From the NCBI GenBank assembly GCA_958510875.1, contig OY294070.1, forward strand, positions 122,368,703-122,432,702: a DNA stretch of 64,000 nucleotides, read 5' to 3'. This DNA is from Endomychus coccineus. Lineage: Eukaryota > Arthropoda > Insecta > Coleoptera > Endomychidae. Every line of letters begins with the position of its first letter. The stretch's first letter is position 1. Under the pieces are notes generated by a model. It was not told the origin of the DNA. It searched no databases and was given only the letters and a program-made list of their open reading frames with translations. Of this stretch, positions 8,772-20,923 are shown piece after piece. Made by a program: the position numbers and the translations under genes.

Positions 8772-9784
8772 TCATTTATTGGAATAATAATTGATAGTAA
8801 AGTTTGAACAATTACTTTCAACATAAATTCCCGAAGATGTTCCATGTTGCAGCTGATCAGAAACGTTAGATATTTCTTGAAGAGTTGATTCCACAATTTT
8901 TTCAGATATTTTAATTTGTTTGGTAGAAGATGGACAATTCAATATTATGTTAGAAATCTCAATTTTGTTATTCAAACTATCTTCTATATACGCTTCTGCT
9001 ACGGAGGCAGATTTCCAGCCACCGTGACGTTTTGTGGATGTAATGTTGCCCCCTGCATTGACCAGAAGAGACAAAGCTTCTCCTGAAACACTGACCTGTC
9101 TAGCTCTTATACATGTCTTTTCCAAGCCATTTTGCAATCAAGCTGGGAATTTCTCCTATTTTATTCATCCCCACAAGTTGGTTAATACATTTTCCTCTCG
9201 AATATTTCAAAAATAATCTGTTACTTTTTGTATGAGTCGACCGTAGTATACTTGCGGTATATCTCAATATAATCAGAATTTGAAACAGTGAACGTTCTTG
9301 CGCAATAGGTCTTCGTATCAGGTATTTTAACAATCAATATAGATCCAGCATCTTCAATGGCATCAATAGTTATATGTAATAATTCTTCACGGCGACAAGC
9401 ATCGCTGATACCCAAAATTAGGATAACCTACAAATAAAAAATATTGGAATTACTACTAATCTTACAAAATTATGATTATTTCTGTACCTTATGAAGTAAA
9501 TTTGTTACGTCATCAGCATCTTGAATAAATTTATTGATATCGTCCCTTGATAAAACTTTAGATTTCTTTCCTCGGTATCCGACGCTTTTGTTCTTAATGG
9601 GCGTTACCAATTTTGAAAACTTCCTTATATCAATATTTCCCTTAACATTCAATGTACTTTTCAACATATGAGTCTGAAAATTTTGATGCGTTCTAGTTAA
9701 AGATGGTACATCACAAATGTCAAATGTAATTTTCGATTGTGGCGTCACCTTGCCCTCGTATATATCGTCTTCCGATTCTTGCAT
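8772..9784 (-). pseudogene. Crypton-type tyrosine recombinase, two exons, broken
   Basis: Exon 1 (9488-9784) starts at ATG 9784 and ends ...LLHK. A 60-nt GT-AG intron (9428-9487) follows. Exon 2 opens with ILGISDACRREELLHI, carrying the first catalytic arginine, then DTKTYCARTFTV, FLKYSRGKCINQLVGMNKIG and EIPSLIAKWLGKD. The HxxR box reads TGQCFRR, with Q in place of H, after an in-frame TAG. A further frameshift leads to LLVNAGGNITSTKRHGGWKS and VAEAYIEDSLNN (8772-9137), which supply the H-W and Y positions. The layout matches insect Crypton recombinases, which integrate through a tyrosine nucleophile. With several lesions it is inactive. Confidence 0.8.
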
Positions 9785-12700
9785 AGTATATTAAAGAACA
9801 AGTTCCATTAGGCATGTTTTTATCGCCAGAAAGGAAAGGCTTCTCCGTATGTAGATTAGTGGGGAGGACTCACTTGAGAATGTTGGTTAATGATGTTGTT
9901 CCCATAATTCTTTGGCTCACGTTTGCGAGATCTTAGATGTCTTTGTCTCGGTGATTTGATTATTGCTATACCCTGATTTGATTGATGCAGGTAGTTCACT
10001 ATTCAACCCGGATTAGTGGATTTAGTGTAATTGATTTATTGTTATCCCGATTCAATTAGCAAACCACCGGCAGCTGTTGGTTTATTTCCTTCCTATTTGT
10101 ATAGTGTATTGTATATGGACATAAGGTTGAAGATAATTATCCGTAATTCAGAAAAATCATCGTTATTAATTGAACCTTCCACAACGATGAGCTATTACTG
10201 AATGAGTTTCAGATTTTCACAATATTTTTGAATAAGCTGGACATAACGCTTCTTGAACATAATGGCTTCTTCAGAAGTTGTGTGCAAGGTGCAAGGGTTA
10301 ATTGAGATGCTGGGCCTATTTAAAATTGACTGTGATCTATGGATCACTAACTTCTCTCAGTTGTGGGAACCTAAATAGCTAATTAGCCCTTTTTGATCGT
10401 CAGGTCCATACAAGCAAATAGGTCTGACGTTGTTCTCCTTGATAAACAAACCAGGACTATGTTGTCATCGAATTTTCTGCTCTGGCGGAGAAGAACATGG
10501 TGTTGAAAGAGGAGAAAAAATGGACATAGTATCAAGAAAGATCTCCTATTCGAGCTCCGCATGCTATACTCAGCTCACAAGGTCATATTAGTGGTTCTGA
10601 TTATCGGTGGAATTAGGTCTTTGCTACGTTCCAACTTGAAGAATATTCCGGCCTGCAAGAACTCTGCACAGAGTTTGATAGGCCGGATGTAGGAGGTCAT
10701 TCTGGGTTCAATATGGTTACTTAGGGCACACGATTTGGGAACTTGAAGCCACTTACCGGCCGTAGATGAGGAGTAGCTTTAGTTAACGAACTCCAGGTAC
10801 AGCACCATACTGTCGAATATATGAAGCTAAAGTTTAATATTATATAATATATTTTACATATATGAATTGTAAAATATAAATATAAATGGTGATTCTCTGA
10901 TGTAAATTAAGGGGGCTCTTGGGTATATTATTTCACGTAGAGACCCTGCGCTAAAAAGTTACACCCCTCCAAAAAATTTTAAAAAGTTGTTGTTCTTTTT
11001 TATCTCCCCTGTATATTAGGCTTAAGAAACGAAACAACGAAACGTGGATGGACATTATCTGTCAATAAGACTACACTTTTTGAAATTATTTCAACCCGGA
11101 AGTATTTTTGTAAGGAGTATTTTAAGTTAGGAATTTCCTAGGGGTTGATTATTTCTTAGAACTTTTATTTCAATAAAACTTTCTCCTCTTAAGAAACATG
11201 TCTAAAAAGTCCCATTCATTTACTAACTTTCTGATATCTTCAAGATTTCTCCAAAAGTTAAGGATTCACGGAAAAGAAATAAATGTATTACAATGCATTT
11301 TCACGGGGGGTAATAAGAAAAGATTGAATAAAGGTGTTGATCGCGGCATATCTGCTTCAATTTTGTTGTTTTGGAATTATTTACCAACACATTTATTACA
11401 TGTTCAGGTTATTTCAAGTTGGGTCAGTTAATTCCAGGGTAACTTGAAAAGATAAATGATTGGGAAAAGTTGGGAACATTGGGGCTCATGTTAAATAACA
11501 TTTTATTAAACAGTAGTCAGCCAAATAGTTAACCTATGATTTTACTTAAGAAGCTCAGAACTGAAAATAAAAGGGAACAAACGATGATAACATTAATGTT
11601 ATAACAATTCAACAAAAAATAAAACACGTCGAATATTAACAATACAATCTTCAAAAAATGTTGAAAGTGATCGCCTTCAGCTTCAGTACATGTATCTACT
11701 TTTTTTCTATCAGAATTGCGCATTCGTCGCTAAAAGGAAGTGTTTTAGGCACGCGATGTGAAAATTGACCAAGCTGGACAACATGTCAAGTGCCTAAATA
11801 CTCCATTAGCAACATGTTAAAAAAGGTTTTTTCTACAATCGCCTATTTTCTTAAATATATGGAAAATATGAAAGGACATATTAAGACAATCGGCAAAAAC
11901 GTTTTGATGTTATCAGGCTGAATTATGAATTATTCCTAAGATTAATAGAACGTGAGTATAACAAAAACCAATATTTTTGTATAGCTGATGTTGTAGACAA
12001 ACATAATTTGAGGAAAAGTATCAGAAAGTTTGTCCCAGTTCGTTCGTATTGATACGAAATATGAATGATTCCAAAATGCATTCTGATATAAAAATGCAGC
12101 AAAAGCCTCCGTCATGAATACGCTTGTTATAACTTACAGGAAATTTGGAGCATTATGCAAGCAGAGAGAAATGGTTGATGAATCAAACAAAAGATTTTGA
12201 AAGCATGTACTTTATGGAGTAATTATTTCATGCTTTGAATAATAATTTACGTGAAAATGAATCTACAAACATAATGATTTAATTTTTTTATCTGAAGAGA
12301 CCTAACCCCGCAAACTTGGATAATTTTGGATGTCTCTAGCGTCTAAAGCTGAATTCACCAATGCAAGATGTTCTGGGTGAAATTCAAACGATCCCAGTCA
12401 AGTCTGCGATGCATAGATAGATAAGTCAGAATTTTTCTCCCATATTCTTTTCCCTGCTTATTTTTCTGTATTGTCCGTCGTTTGTATCATGAATTCAGTG
12501 ATAACAGGATGTCCTCTTGCAGGATTGAATTATTCAGTTTGGCATTTACAGCTTATGCAAGGTTTACCTTGCTCGAACACTTCGCTTTCCGACCTCACCG
12601 ACCAAGCAACATACTCAAACTACGGGAGTTACATTATCATACTTCGTGAGGGTTCATCTTTACTGTTATTATTTCATTAGCCTTCGTGGATATAGCGTCT

Positions 12701-12984
12701 CATGTTAATCGATATTCTCATTATAAATTCTACAATTGCATTAGAGATAAGCCCCAAGATTTCCAGCCAGAAGGAGAGTAATCCTTGAATTATTAAAACT
12801 TTATAATTAACAATTCCTACAGACGGGTAAGTTGAATAATTTTTTAGGATTCACATCAAATATTGTATACAAACTCTGACTCCGTTAATGTCTAAGATGG
12901 GAGACATGAAGATTCTATATTATGTGTGGAATAAATTCGAGATATAGATATTATGACAAGGGATGTGATACAATAACTAAGAAA
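9785..12984. other. Unassigned region
   Basis: About 3.2 kb without a recognisable gene. There are AT-rich tracts (10830-10890) and a short open frame at 12471-12680 with no family resemblance. I see no inverted ends or RNA gene. Confidence 0.45.
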
Positions 12985-13065
12985 TAATCACCCGTATCCA
13001 TCAAAAATACTGTTAAAGGACTGAGGACTTTCCGGCTACCAAGTAGCCATCATCAGAGTATACAG
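12985..13065 (-). mobile_element. PLE terminal fragment with hammerhead-like core
   Basis: On the minus strand: CTCTGATGATGGCTACTTGG, then TAGCC, GGAAA and GTCCTCAG. The stem GGCTAC/GTAGCC is intact. The catalytic GAAA has an extra G. The same end occurs at 37325, 37741, 46441 and 53282. No coding part is attached. Confidence 0.6.
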
Positions 13066-13215
13066 TAGGCTCGGGTTCGATTTCCAGAAACAAAAATTTG
13101 TGTTTGTTATAACATTTTCTTAAAACCGTCATTGATGTGAACATTATTTATTTAGTTGTGTAGAGATAATGAATTGAAGCGGCAACACATTTCTAGTTAT
13201 TTACTATTTCAAACA

Positions 13216-13228
13216 AATGGGGGTATTA
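13216..13228. repeat. 13-bp target-site duplication, left
   Basis: AATGGGGGTATTA, identical to 15504-15516, flanking the Penelope element. Confidence 0.8.
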
Positions 13229-13256
13229 ATAAAGATTCTTGACCCAGTATGAATTA

Positions 13257-13331
13257 TGTATGAAAAATTCTTGGGAAATAGGTCACAATAACACTCTGTT
13301 TTAAAATATTTTTTGTCTTAACGTACGTTTC
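13257..13331. repeat. PLE left inverted terminal sequence
   Basis: Complementary to 15428-15502: AATAACACTCTGTTTTAAAA here pairs with its complement there, with few mismatches. Confidence 0.85.
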
Positions 13332-13338
13332 GGTTATA

Positions 13339-14242
13339 ATACAAAAACAACAAAAGATTTCTAGATGCTAACCCTCAAATATTAGTTTTGAACGCGGATA
13401 AATGTAATAAAACCGTCATAATGCATAGAAATGACTATGAAAACAAAATAGGAAACCTTTTAGATGATGAAACAACTTATAAAAAAATAAAATCTGATCC
13501 TACTTTATCAGTACAAAATAACATGAATAAATTGATAAATAAATGGCATAAAAATAAGATAATCCCTATTGAATTGAAAAATAAATTAATTTGCCATAAT
13601 GGGCTAGCACCCTATATCTATGGGCTTCCAAAACTATATAGAAATGATATACCTCTAAGACCCATTGTTAGTAATATTGGAGCGCCTACTTACAATTTAT
13701 CAAAATTTCTATCAAAATCTATCAATAATATAATGAATGTGAAAGACTCATGGCATTTCAATGAATTTATAAAAAATCAACCTATACCCGTAAACCATCA
13801 ACTGATTTCCTTGGACGTTGTTTCTTTATTTACAAATATACCTGTCGTTTTGGCATTGAGTAGCATCAAAAAACGTTGTGCAGAGATTAAAAACCACACA
13901 CCTCTAGGTCAATCGGAATTCATTAATGCTGTAAAATTTTGTTTAGAATGCACATACTTTCAGTATGGTGAGCAATATTTTGGACAAATATTCGGGACAG
14001 CAATGGGATCTCCTATTTCAGCTACCATTGCTAATCTCGTTATGGAGTGCCTAGAGGAATCTGTTATGAGTTCATTAGATTTTCGGCCTGTATTCTTCAA
14101 ACGATATGTAGACGATGGCCTTATGTGTGTTCCCAACGATAAAATTCAATATGTAATTGATAAATTCAACAATTTCCACTGTAAACTCCACTTGAGAAAT
14201 AGAATTAAACAAAAACATAAATATCCCAGATATGAACATTAG
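13339..14242 (+). pseudogene. Penelope reverse transcriptase
   Basis: The frame is open from about 13339, after a TAA, and reads RFLDANPQILVLNADKCNKT before the first internal TTG (13388). There is no upstream ATG. Counting from 13388, visible RT motifs are PLRPIVSNIGAPTYNLSKF (90-108), LISLDVVSLFTNIP (139-152, motif A), GTAMGSPISATIANLVME (203-220, motif B) and RYVDDGLM (239-246, motif C with the paired aspartates). The catalytic residues are all present. The protein would copy element RNA onto a nicked target. Near 14196-14230 the reading shifts phase: this frame ends as junk (RIKQKHKYPRYEH) while the next frame continues with family sequence. A single small indel probably separates one ancestral protein into two. 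The missing N-terminus is probably upstream sequence lost at insertion. Confidence 0.85.
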
Positions 14243-15017
14243 GCATGATGCAGATGGAAAAATAAAAACCTCTTGGTTTACTAAAGAAGTTTGGTCTCAA
14301 CGTTATCTTCACTTCAATTCCGTAGCACCAGCTTGTTATAAAAAAAGTGTCATAAACAGCCTTACAGACCGCGCGATAAAATTGTCCCACGCAGATGACC
14401 GCCCCAAAAATTCAAATATTGTTCGTAATACACTAGAAATGAATGGCTACCCAAAAACTTTTTTCAATCCTATCATTAAAGAGAGAATAAACAAAATCTA
14501 TAATGGTTCGTCATATAAGAATAACATAAAAGGTATTACAGACAATTTTATAACTTTACCATACATTCCGGAGACCTCAGAAAAAATCGAAAAGTGTTTG
14601 AAAAAGTATGATATAAATGTTGCGCATAAACTCACTAACTGTGTTGGGAAATATTTCTCAAATCTAAAGCCTGTAATACCTAAAGATAAACAAACCCATA
14701 CAGTATATAAATTGAATTGTTTAGATTGTGAAGGAACCTATACTGGAATTTCTAAACAATATTTACAAAAAAGAATGTATGGCCATAAATATAGCACAAG
14801 AAATAATAACTTAGAAAATTCCAATGCCCTTGCTAAGCACTGCTTTGATTATAACCATCAATTTGATTACAAAAATGTTAATATCTTAACTAAGGGAACC
14901 AATTATTATAAAAGATCTATCCTGGAGATGATTCACATAAAACGGGATTCCAAGTCTGTGAACCATAGGGCTGACACACAAAATCTAAGTCATATTTATA
15001 CTAATTTGATTGAATAA
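14196..15017 (+). pseudogene. Penelope linker and GIY-YIG endonuclease
   Basis: Continues the RT in another frame from 14196 (EIELNKNINIPDMNIRHD). Counting from ATG 14232, the linker region fills residues 1-150. Then come TVYKLNCLDC (157-165), YTGISKQYLQKRMYGHK (170-186) and EMIHIKRDSKSVNHR (232-246). These are the GIY, YIG, arginine and glutamate positions of the GIY-YIG nuclease fold, with TVY and YTG in place of the name-giving residues. In canonical PLEs this domain nicks the target. The frame ends at a clean stop, and the hammerhead-like right end begins 386 bp further on. Confidence 0.85.
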
Positions 15018-15402
15018 TCTCTTGCAAATTCCTACATACGTCTTTATAATTGTTGAAAATGTTTTTAGGAAGAATGCTTTGTAGTAATATTCCAGTACAG
15101 GTCTGAACCTTTCTAAGTATCTCATAAATTACACATCTGGGTCGAGGGTAGGTACTCGACAAATAACTTCGTTCTCAGTTGATATGAGAATACCAACATG
15201 AACTTATAAATTTTGAGAATATTACTGAATAGGGGATTCTTACTAAAAAATAAAAATAAATTAATATTGACGATACAATTTCGATTATTCGTGGCTCGGT
15301 TCGTTTCGACGGCGTGGGCTCTTTTGATTGAAATTAAATTTGTGCGATTTGGACGCTTGTGATATAATTAGTTTTAATAAACCCCTTTTTTTTACATAGT
15401 GA

Positions 15403-15444
15403 GTCTTCTGATGATGGTCGTGAGACCGAAACGTATGTGAAGAC
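15403..15444 (+). ncRNA. Hammerhead-like motif at PLE right end
   Basis: CTGATGA (15408-15414) is followed by T, a stem GGTC/GACC closed by a GTGA tetraloop, then GAAACGTATGT. GTCTT before the core pairs with AAGAC after it, leaving four unpaired bases. The core and stem II are clear. The position after the short third stem is not ideal for cleavage, so activity is uncertain. The same end recurs at 47963-48010. Confidence 0.5.
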
Positions 15445-15502
15445 AAAAAATATTTTAAAACAGAGTGTTATTGTGACCTTTTTCCCAAGAATTTTTTATA
15501 CA
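15428..15502. repeat. PLE right inverted terminal sequence
   Basis: Partner of 13257-13331. It starts at CCGAAACGTATGTGAAGAC, in the middle of the hammerhead-like fold, so the left end carries only the 3' half of that fold, inverted. Confidence 0.85.
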
Positions 15503-15503
15503 T

Positions 15504-15516
15504 AATGGGGGTATTA
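15504..15516. repeat. 13-bp target-site duplication, right
   Basis: AATGGGGGTATTA, identical to 13216-13228. Confidence 0.8.
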
Positions 15517-16969
15517 GTAGTTTCATCTTCCGGACAAAATCAAAACTAAGTCAGTAGGTTTGGAGGAAACTGATAATTTCGGACATTGTTGTTCTTTTTT
15601 TTCAAGTCATATGATTAGGGTATATACGCAACTTTTCCAATAGTATACAGATGAATAAATCAGTCTCAATGTACAAAATACTGATAGAGTGTCAAAAGGT
15701 GATTGTCATCTATGGAAACGAATTTATAGAATGTAGTCTAGAAATTCTTGTGCACACGAAAACGTGAGCAGCTTGCTATCTGATCGATCATGGTTATGAG
15801 TTTGTGTTAGCGTGCGTAAAATGACTCATATCTAAGATTGAAAGATATGAATTAAATCGTGCCTGTGGAATTACGCAATTTTTGTTAAACACTCTTATCT
15901 TTTGTACTACCTACGTATCAACTTCAGTTTTAGGAAACATAATGTACGTACATCACAATCTGATGTGATTTATCAATTATATAACGTTTTTCATATGGAA
16001 AGCTCCGCTATAAAAACGATTAATTTCATACATCCACACTCAAAGCAAATTGTACAACTTTTTACATGAAAAACATTTCCGTATCAACAAGACTTCTAAT
16101 TCTAGAAATACACTTGTCGTGTTTAAATTCCATTATTAAATTAATCTCTCCTTTTCCTCCAATAATTCATCCTGAGTAAAATCGATAATATTATATAGAT
16201 TACTATCCTATTCTCGTGCAATTCACAATAAAATTTCTAAAATGGTAGTAATTCAGAAAATCATTATAAAAACCATTTTGAACACCTTTCCAAGCAATAG
16301 CATATTCTGTAACGAAGCTCAAAGACCTTGAATAATTATTTAATTGGTCATAAATTTTATAAGATTTCATTTATATTAGTATAGCCAAAACGCGTGATAT
16401 AATAGATTTCATAATTCTGAATGAGTATATTGTTGTATAAGAATATAGATGATACCAGATGTAGTATAAGGATCAGATTTGTATCCATTCCAATTCATAA
16501 GCAGCGTATGTTTGATTTCATTCAAAACACTTCATATTTTGTGTCACCATAAGATAACGAAATAGCTGTCGTAACTATAAAAACCACGATACAAAGTTTT
16601 GGAATTAGTGGAGCATCATTCGCGCGAGATGAGTGAGGAAGTGGTCTACAGGAGCTGATTGAGGGGAATTGACCAGCACTTCGAAATGTATATAAGACAG
16701 CTCGCAGGCCGTCAGAGGAACTTTAAATAAAATTTCATCCCGTCATTAGAAGTAAAAGGACAAGCAAACGTTAATTTGTTAACAGAACCGAAAACTCATA
16801 ATTAGGTGAGACCTACCACTGTCTTATATAGTATCCTTTAGAATCAATTGTATAGCGAAGACCGTTCTGTCTTTTGGTTGTCCGGGACTGCGCCTGGGAG
16901 TAATCAGAAGTCAATAATTAAATTAAATGGTCAGATAGTTTGGAGTACATTTTTCCTATATACCCCGCG
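15517..16969. other. Unassigned, with a weak LTR-like promoter patch
   Basis: No gene. At 16689-16735 a TATATAAGACAGCTCG box, a CAGAGG-type start area and an AATAAA signal lie close together, as in some retrotransposon LTRs. I found no matching second LTR, primer site or TG/CA ends. The hAT copy 2 inserted about 240 bp downstream. Confidence 0.3.
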
Positions 16970-18547
16970 AGTGGCGGCTCGTGAACTTCTTAAGAGAGGA
17001 GGCTGGACATAAAACGTTCTTGTAAAAATATACTCTATTCAGCCAATAAATTTAACCTTTGCACAGCGACCGTACCAGCCACTTCAGTGACAAAATTAAT
17101 TGTTGCCAAGCAAGTACCAACGTGGAGGTGTAGAGTTTCTCTTGGCATAACATTTTTTTGTCCGTTTTTTTTTTCTTTGAATTTTTGATATTTTTTATTT
17201 TTTTTTTAAATTTTTCATATTTTGTTTTTTTTTTATTAACTTTTTTTTATATATTAACGGAATTCTACGGTCTTTAGTTTGCGAAAAATGATCAATAATA
17301 TCATCATAAAATATATCATTTTGTTTTAAGTGTTTTACTAAATCTTTTTCAATTCGCTTGAGAGTAGAAAATGATCTCTCCACCGATGCCGACGTGACAG
17401 GAATGGTGACTGTCAAACAAAGTAGTTTATAAAACTGAGGTAAAACTTGTTGCAAATCATATATTTTATCATATCGGCGTGAATGTCGTACTGGCCTAAA
17501 ATATCTTTATCCGAGTAGGTATATAACCCATAATTCATTGTGCAGTGCTATTTTATCAAACAATTTATGTTTTAGAACTAAGTTATCTAAAAGTGTATTG
17601 GGAAACTCTTTTGAAAAAGATTGGAAAAATCTTCTATTCGTCAAGTCGAAAAACTTCAATTCATGTAAATTGGAAAATCGAATCCCAATTTGACCTTTGA
17701 TAGTATCTGAAATTTCATAAAAAAAGTTGTTTATAATGTAGTTTCTTGTCTACCAAATTATATGTTTTCCTCCTTTAACAATATTCTGTTTACCGGTTAA
17801 TTTAAACTTAATACTCGATGTAATATGTTCCTGCGATTTTTCATGTATGTCTATACCACGAGCTAAATTTTTAAAATCATCATAACCCGAGCGCCCCCAA
17901 CATGAAGTTGTATCAGATGTAAATAGCAAGCAATGTAATTTATTGTGTATTTCGATTTTGAAACATACCTGTCATCGTCACCACTAATCCTGTCAAATCC
18001 GGTAAAGGCCGTTTATTTTTAACAAAACACTTTTCTATCATATGTTAATCCACTAAATAGATTTTCTAAGAACCCAGCAACTAAGTCACTCAGCATTTTG
18101 ACGTTCACCGATTAGATAAATTATAACTTTACTACTTAACCTTACTTCGCGTCGCGGTACAAAAACAAGAACTAACGGAACACGAGACGTGTCGCATTCT
18201 TCTAGCGGAAGGGCGATAGCAAGTAATCATATTTCATTCGACCGACGATTCCGTACGAGAAGCTAGCCTACATAGGGTGTTGCCATATTCGCTCTTTTAC
18301 CCTATCTGGCAATTGAACTGCTTGGAAAACGGCAACTGTGTTGACCACACGTATTTAGCGTTTGAGATATATAGAGAATCTAGCCTCTGGCCACTGTTGC
18401 CAGATTGAAAATGACTACTGAGAACGTGGAATTAATTGTAAAATTTGAAGAATTATCAGAGAAACAGGAAATAAAATGGAGAATGATCATTAAGATAAAT
18501 TGGTGAGGAGGCTGAGCCTTCTTAGCCTCCTTCGAGGAGCCGCCACT
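16970..18547 (-). mobile_element. hAT transposon, ZMYM1-like, copy 2
   Basis: Begins AGTGGCGGCTC and ends with its complement. Flanks are ACCCCGCG and GCCCCGCG, an 8-bp target-site duplication with one mismatch, as expected for hAT. The sequence is collinear with 156-2037 but about 300 bp shorter. Much of the central transposase is lost, and a 63-bp stretch is missing from the C-terminal coding part. Confidence 0.9.
17195..17455 (-). pseudogene. hAT transposase C-terminal dimerisation domain
   Basis: An 86-codon minus-strand frame starts MQQVLPQFYKLLCLTVTIPV, passes through SASVERSFSTLKRIEKDLVK and ends in a lysine-rich tail. This is the hAT C-terminal dimerisation motif. Compared with copy 1, 21 codons between KRI and EKDL are gone without loss of frame. 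The stretch above 17460 keeps traces of earlier transposase sequence, with many breaks. No catalytic region is readable, so it is not functional. Confidence 0.8.
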
Positions 18548-18642
18548 GCCCCGCGTACCGAGAATAATCATTTGAATTATATTGAATAATTGTATGCTGT
18601 GAGTGAATGAATGAATTTCCAAATCCTGTATCATAATCTCCA

Positions 18643-18810
18643 TGTGCACACTGTGTAGTTACCCGGAAGTAGGCACTAGAAGTGGAAGTGTGAAAGAGAT
18701 CAGAATTATTTTATCAGCCCACTGTGTATTCCCCAGAAGTAGGTGAAAGTATTTTTGATGAGCTAGTCATAGTTTGTGCACACCGTGTAGTTACCCGGAT
18801 TGGAACTGTT
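18643..18810. repeat. Three imperfect short repeats
   Basis: CACACTGTGTAGTTACCCGG at about 18647, a weaker CCACTGTGTATTCCCCAGAA at about 18719 and CACACCGTGTAGTTACCCGG at about 18779, spaced roughly 60-75 bp apart. Confidence 0.6.
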
Positions 18811-20923
18811 ACTGTTCGACGTGTGAAAGGGCCTATATGTAGTGTACAATTATCGAGCTCAAAGAGACCGCGTATTAATTTGGACAGAGTGAGAAATCGA
18901 AATTACGAGTAATCAATATAATACAGTTCACCAGTTGACTCCTGGTATGCCGCGGAGTTAGTTTCAGATACCCAAAGCGAATTAGAAACCATTTTGATAC
19001 ACTGTTCACTTGATATGCTTGCATAGGCTGTAGATTACCCACACTCAAATACTTATTCAAGATTTATCTTTTGGTGAGAAATTAGCTTGCTTGGACTGTT
19101 TTCTTCTACTTCTACCTTTGCTCGAGCTTCCTTGCATCCTTCTGGGTCATTGTTAATTTCATTCAATAATTCTTCTTATTACTGTATACATTTATTATTG
19201 GAAATTCTGTATTTATTTGCGAAAAAGTGTGATTTCTGTGACATCATTTAATTAGCCGAGAATCAAACAAGTTTTTTTTTTGGAATTAAAGCCAGGGAAT
19301 CTGATACTAGTCATTCTGCCCTTTCGGGCCTTGGTTATACTTCAATTTAGCTACCCTAGGGAGAAGTCCATCCGTATATAGCATTGTGATACGCTTTTTG
19401 GTGAGAACCCTAGCTGAGGTCCCCGAAAAGGAATAAACCTTATCAAAAATCTGGCGCTCGAGAAATAAAAGTATATAGCGCAAAAGCAACAAGGCACCTC
19501 TAAATTCAAAATATTTGAGGTATTAACAATAAAATAGCTCTAGTACACAATACAATATTTACATATTGTTTTCTAAATCAAAGCATTATTATGCATTTCT
19601 TCCATCACAAATATGAAACAAGAACGATATATAATCATTTAAGTTGGGCAAATATATTTCAAATATTGTTCAACAAAATTATGTAATGAATTCTTGAAGA
19701 ACTCAAATTCTCGAAACATTTCAGCACAGCTCGTTACAAGGGTGGGAGAAAAGATTGGATATCATTGTCGGATACAGTAATAGACACTATCGTTTAGTCT
19801 CATATGTTATTTTCCTCTTAACCCGCTTTGATACACAGAACAACTGTTGAAATTGCATAATCCGATCTAATAGTCTTCCATTTTTGCATCCATTAACTTT
19901 ATTATATCTCATTGTCTCTGTTAAAATAAGACAAGAATGTAATTTCCATAAATATCATAGCATACGAACAAATTGCTTATAATATAAAAATGATAATAAA
20001 ATAACTATTAGTATGTAAAATATCGATGGAAAAAACCGCTATTCAATGGTAATTTATTAGTCATTATGATTGAATGAAAGGCCAATCATTACTTCGTTTC
20101 TATACCACTTTTGATAATAAAACATGGAACCGTTATTTTAGTTTCAAAACCGATGTGCCATTATAAAACAAATATAAAAGTTGAACTGAACAATAAATAG
20201 TTCAAGTCTGAATAGAAGCTAAAGAACAATAGATAATGAGATTTGTACAAGGGATCATCGGAAATTCCAAAACAGGTAGTTCCTAGAAAAGTGTGAATTA
20301 AGAAACAATTTCTGCATTAGAATAATTATTATTTGATATTCTAACAATTATTGTAACAGTGCTTTGAAAAACAAAGGATAAGTATAATTTAGTATAGGTT
20401 TAACTTATCATTCCGGATATTGCCATAGGAGTTGTTACACTTTAATAAATATCTATCGATTCTAATGTATCCAATTTGAAACCTTTGGTTTGACCATGTA
20501 AAAAGCTTAGGCTATCTGGATTGGGGAAATTATTACATGTTTGTAAGAAATGCTTAACAAAGGTTGAGTCCATTTTGTTGAGTCTGAATGAACGGAAATG
20601 TTCTTGCTATCTAAGTTCCACCTGTATAGAAGTTGTCACAATTCTGTCAAATTAGCTTATGAACTCCAGGTCATACTCTTCTTTATTCAGATAGCCCAAG
20701 CCACGAATTATATAATCAAACCAAAGGTTTCCAATTAAATACATTAGAAACAATAGAGATTTATGAATGTTCTACAGAGATTTGAGTACAAAGGATTTAA
20801 TCATATCGATTATTGTCGTGTTCTAGCAGTTCTAAATTGCCTCTTCATTCGGTAAACACTACATTAACTGTTTGTGGATCACATCTAAGACTACAAATAA
20901 TCTGTATCATTATATATAATGAG
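18811..20923. other. Unassigned; contains one dispersed repeat
   Basis: No gene recognised. 19513-19660 (GGTATTAACAATAAAATAGC onward) is a diverged relative of 55500-55650. The remainder is AT-rich. Confidence 0.45.

Larger units (their letters stand above)
13229..15503 (+). mobile_element. Penelope-like element, nearly complete
   Basis: A 2275-bp element lies between identical 13-bp direct repeats. It holds a reverse transcriptase frame, an overlapping GIY-YIG frame in another phase and inverted terminal sequences of about 75 bp. The right end contains a hammerhead-like fold; the left end holds the inverted partner of only its 3' half. This is the best-preserved mobile element in the window. 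One frame change between RT and endonuclease appears to be its main coding lesion. Confidence 0.85.

Noticed and set aside
19425..19470. AATAAA followed by TGGCGCTCGAG, LTR-like
   Set aside because: No matching LTR or coding region; single short resemblance.
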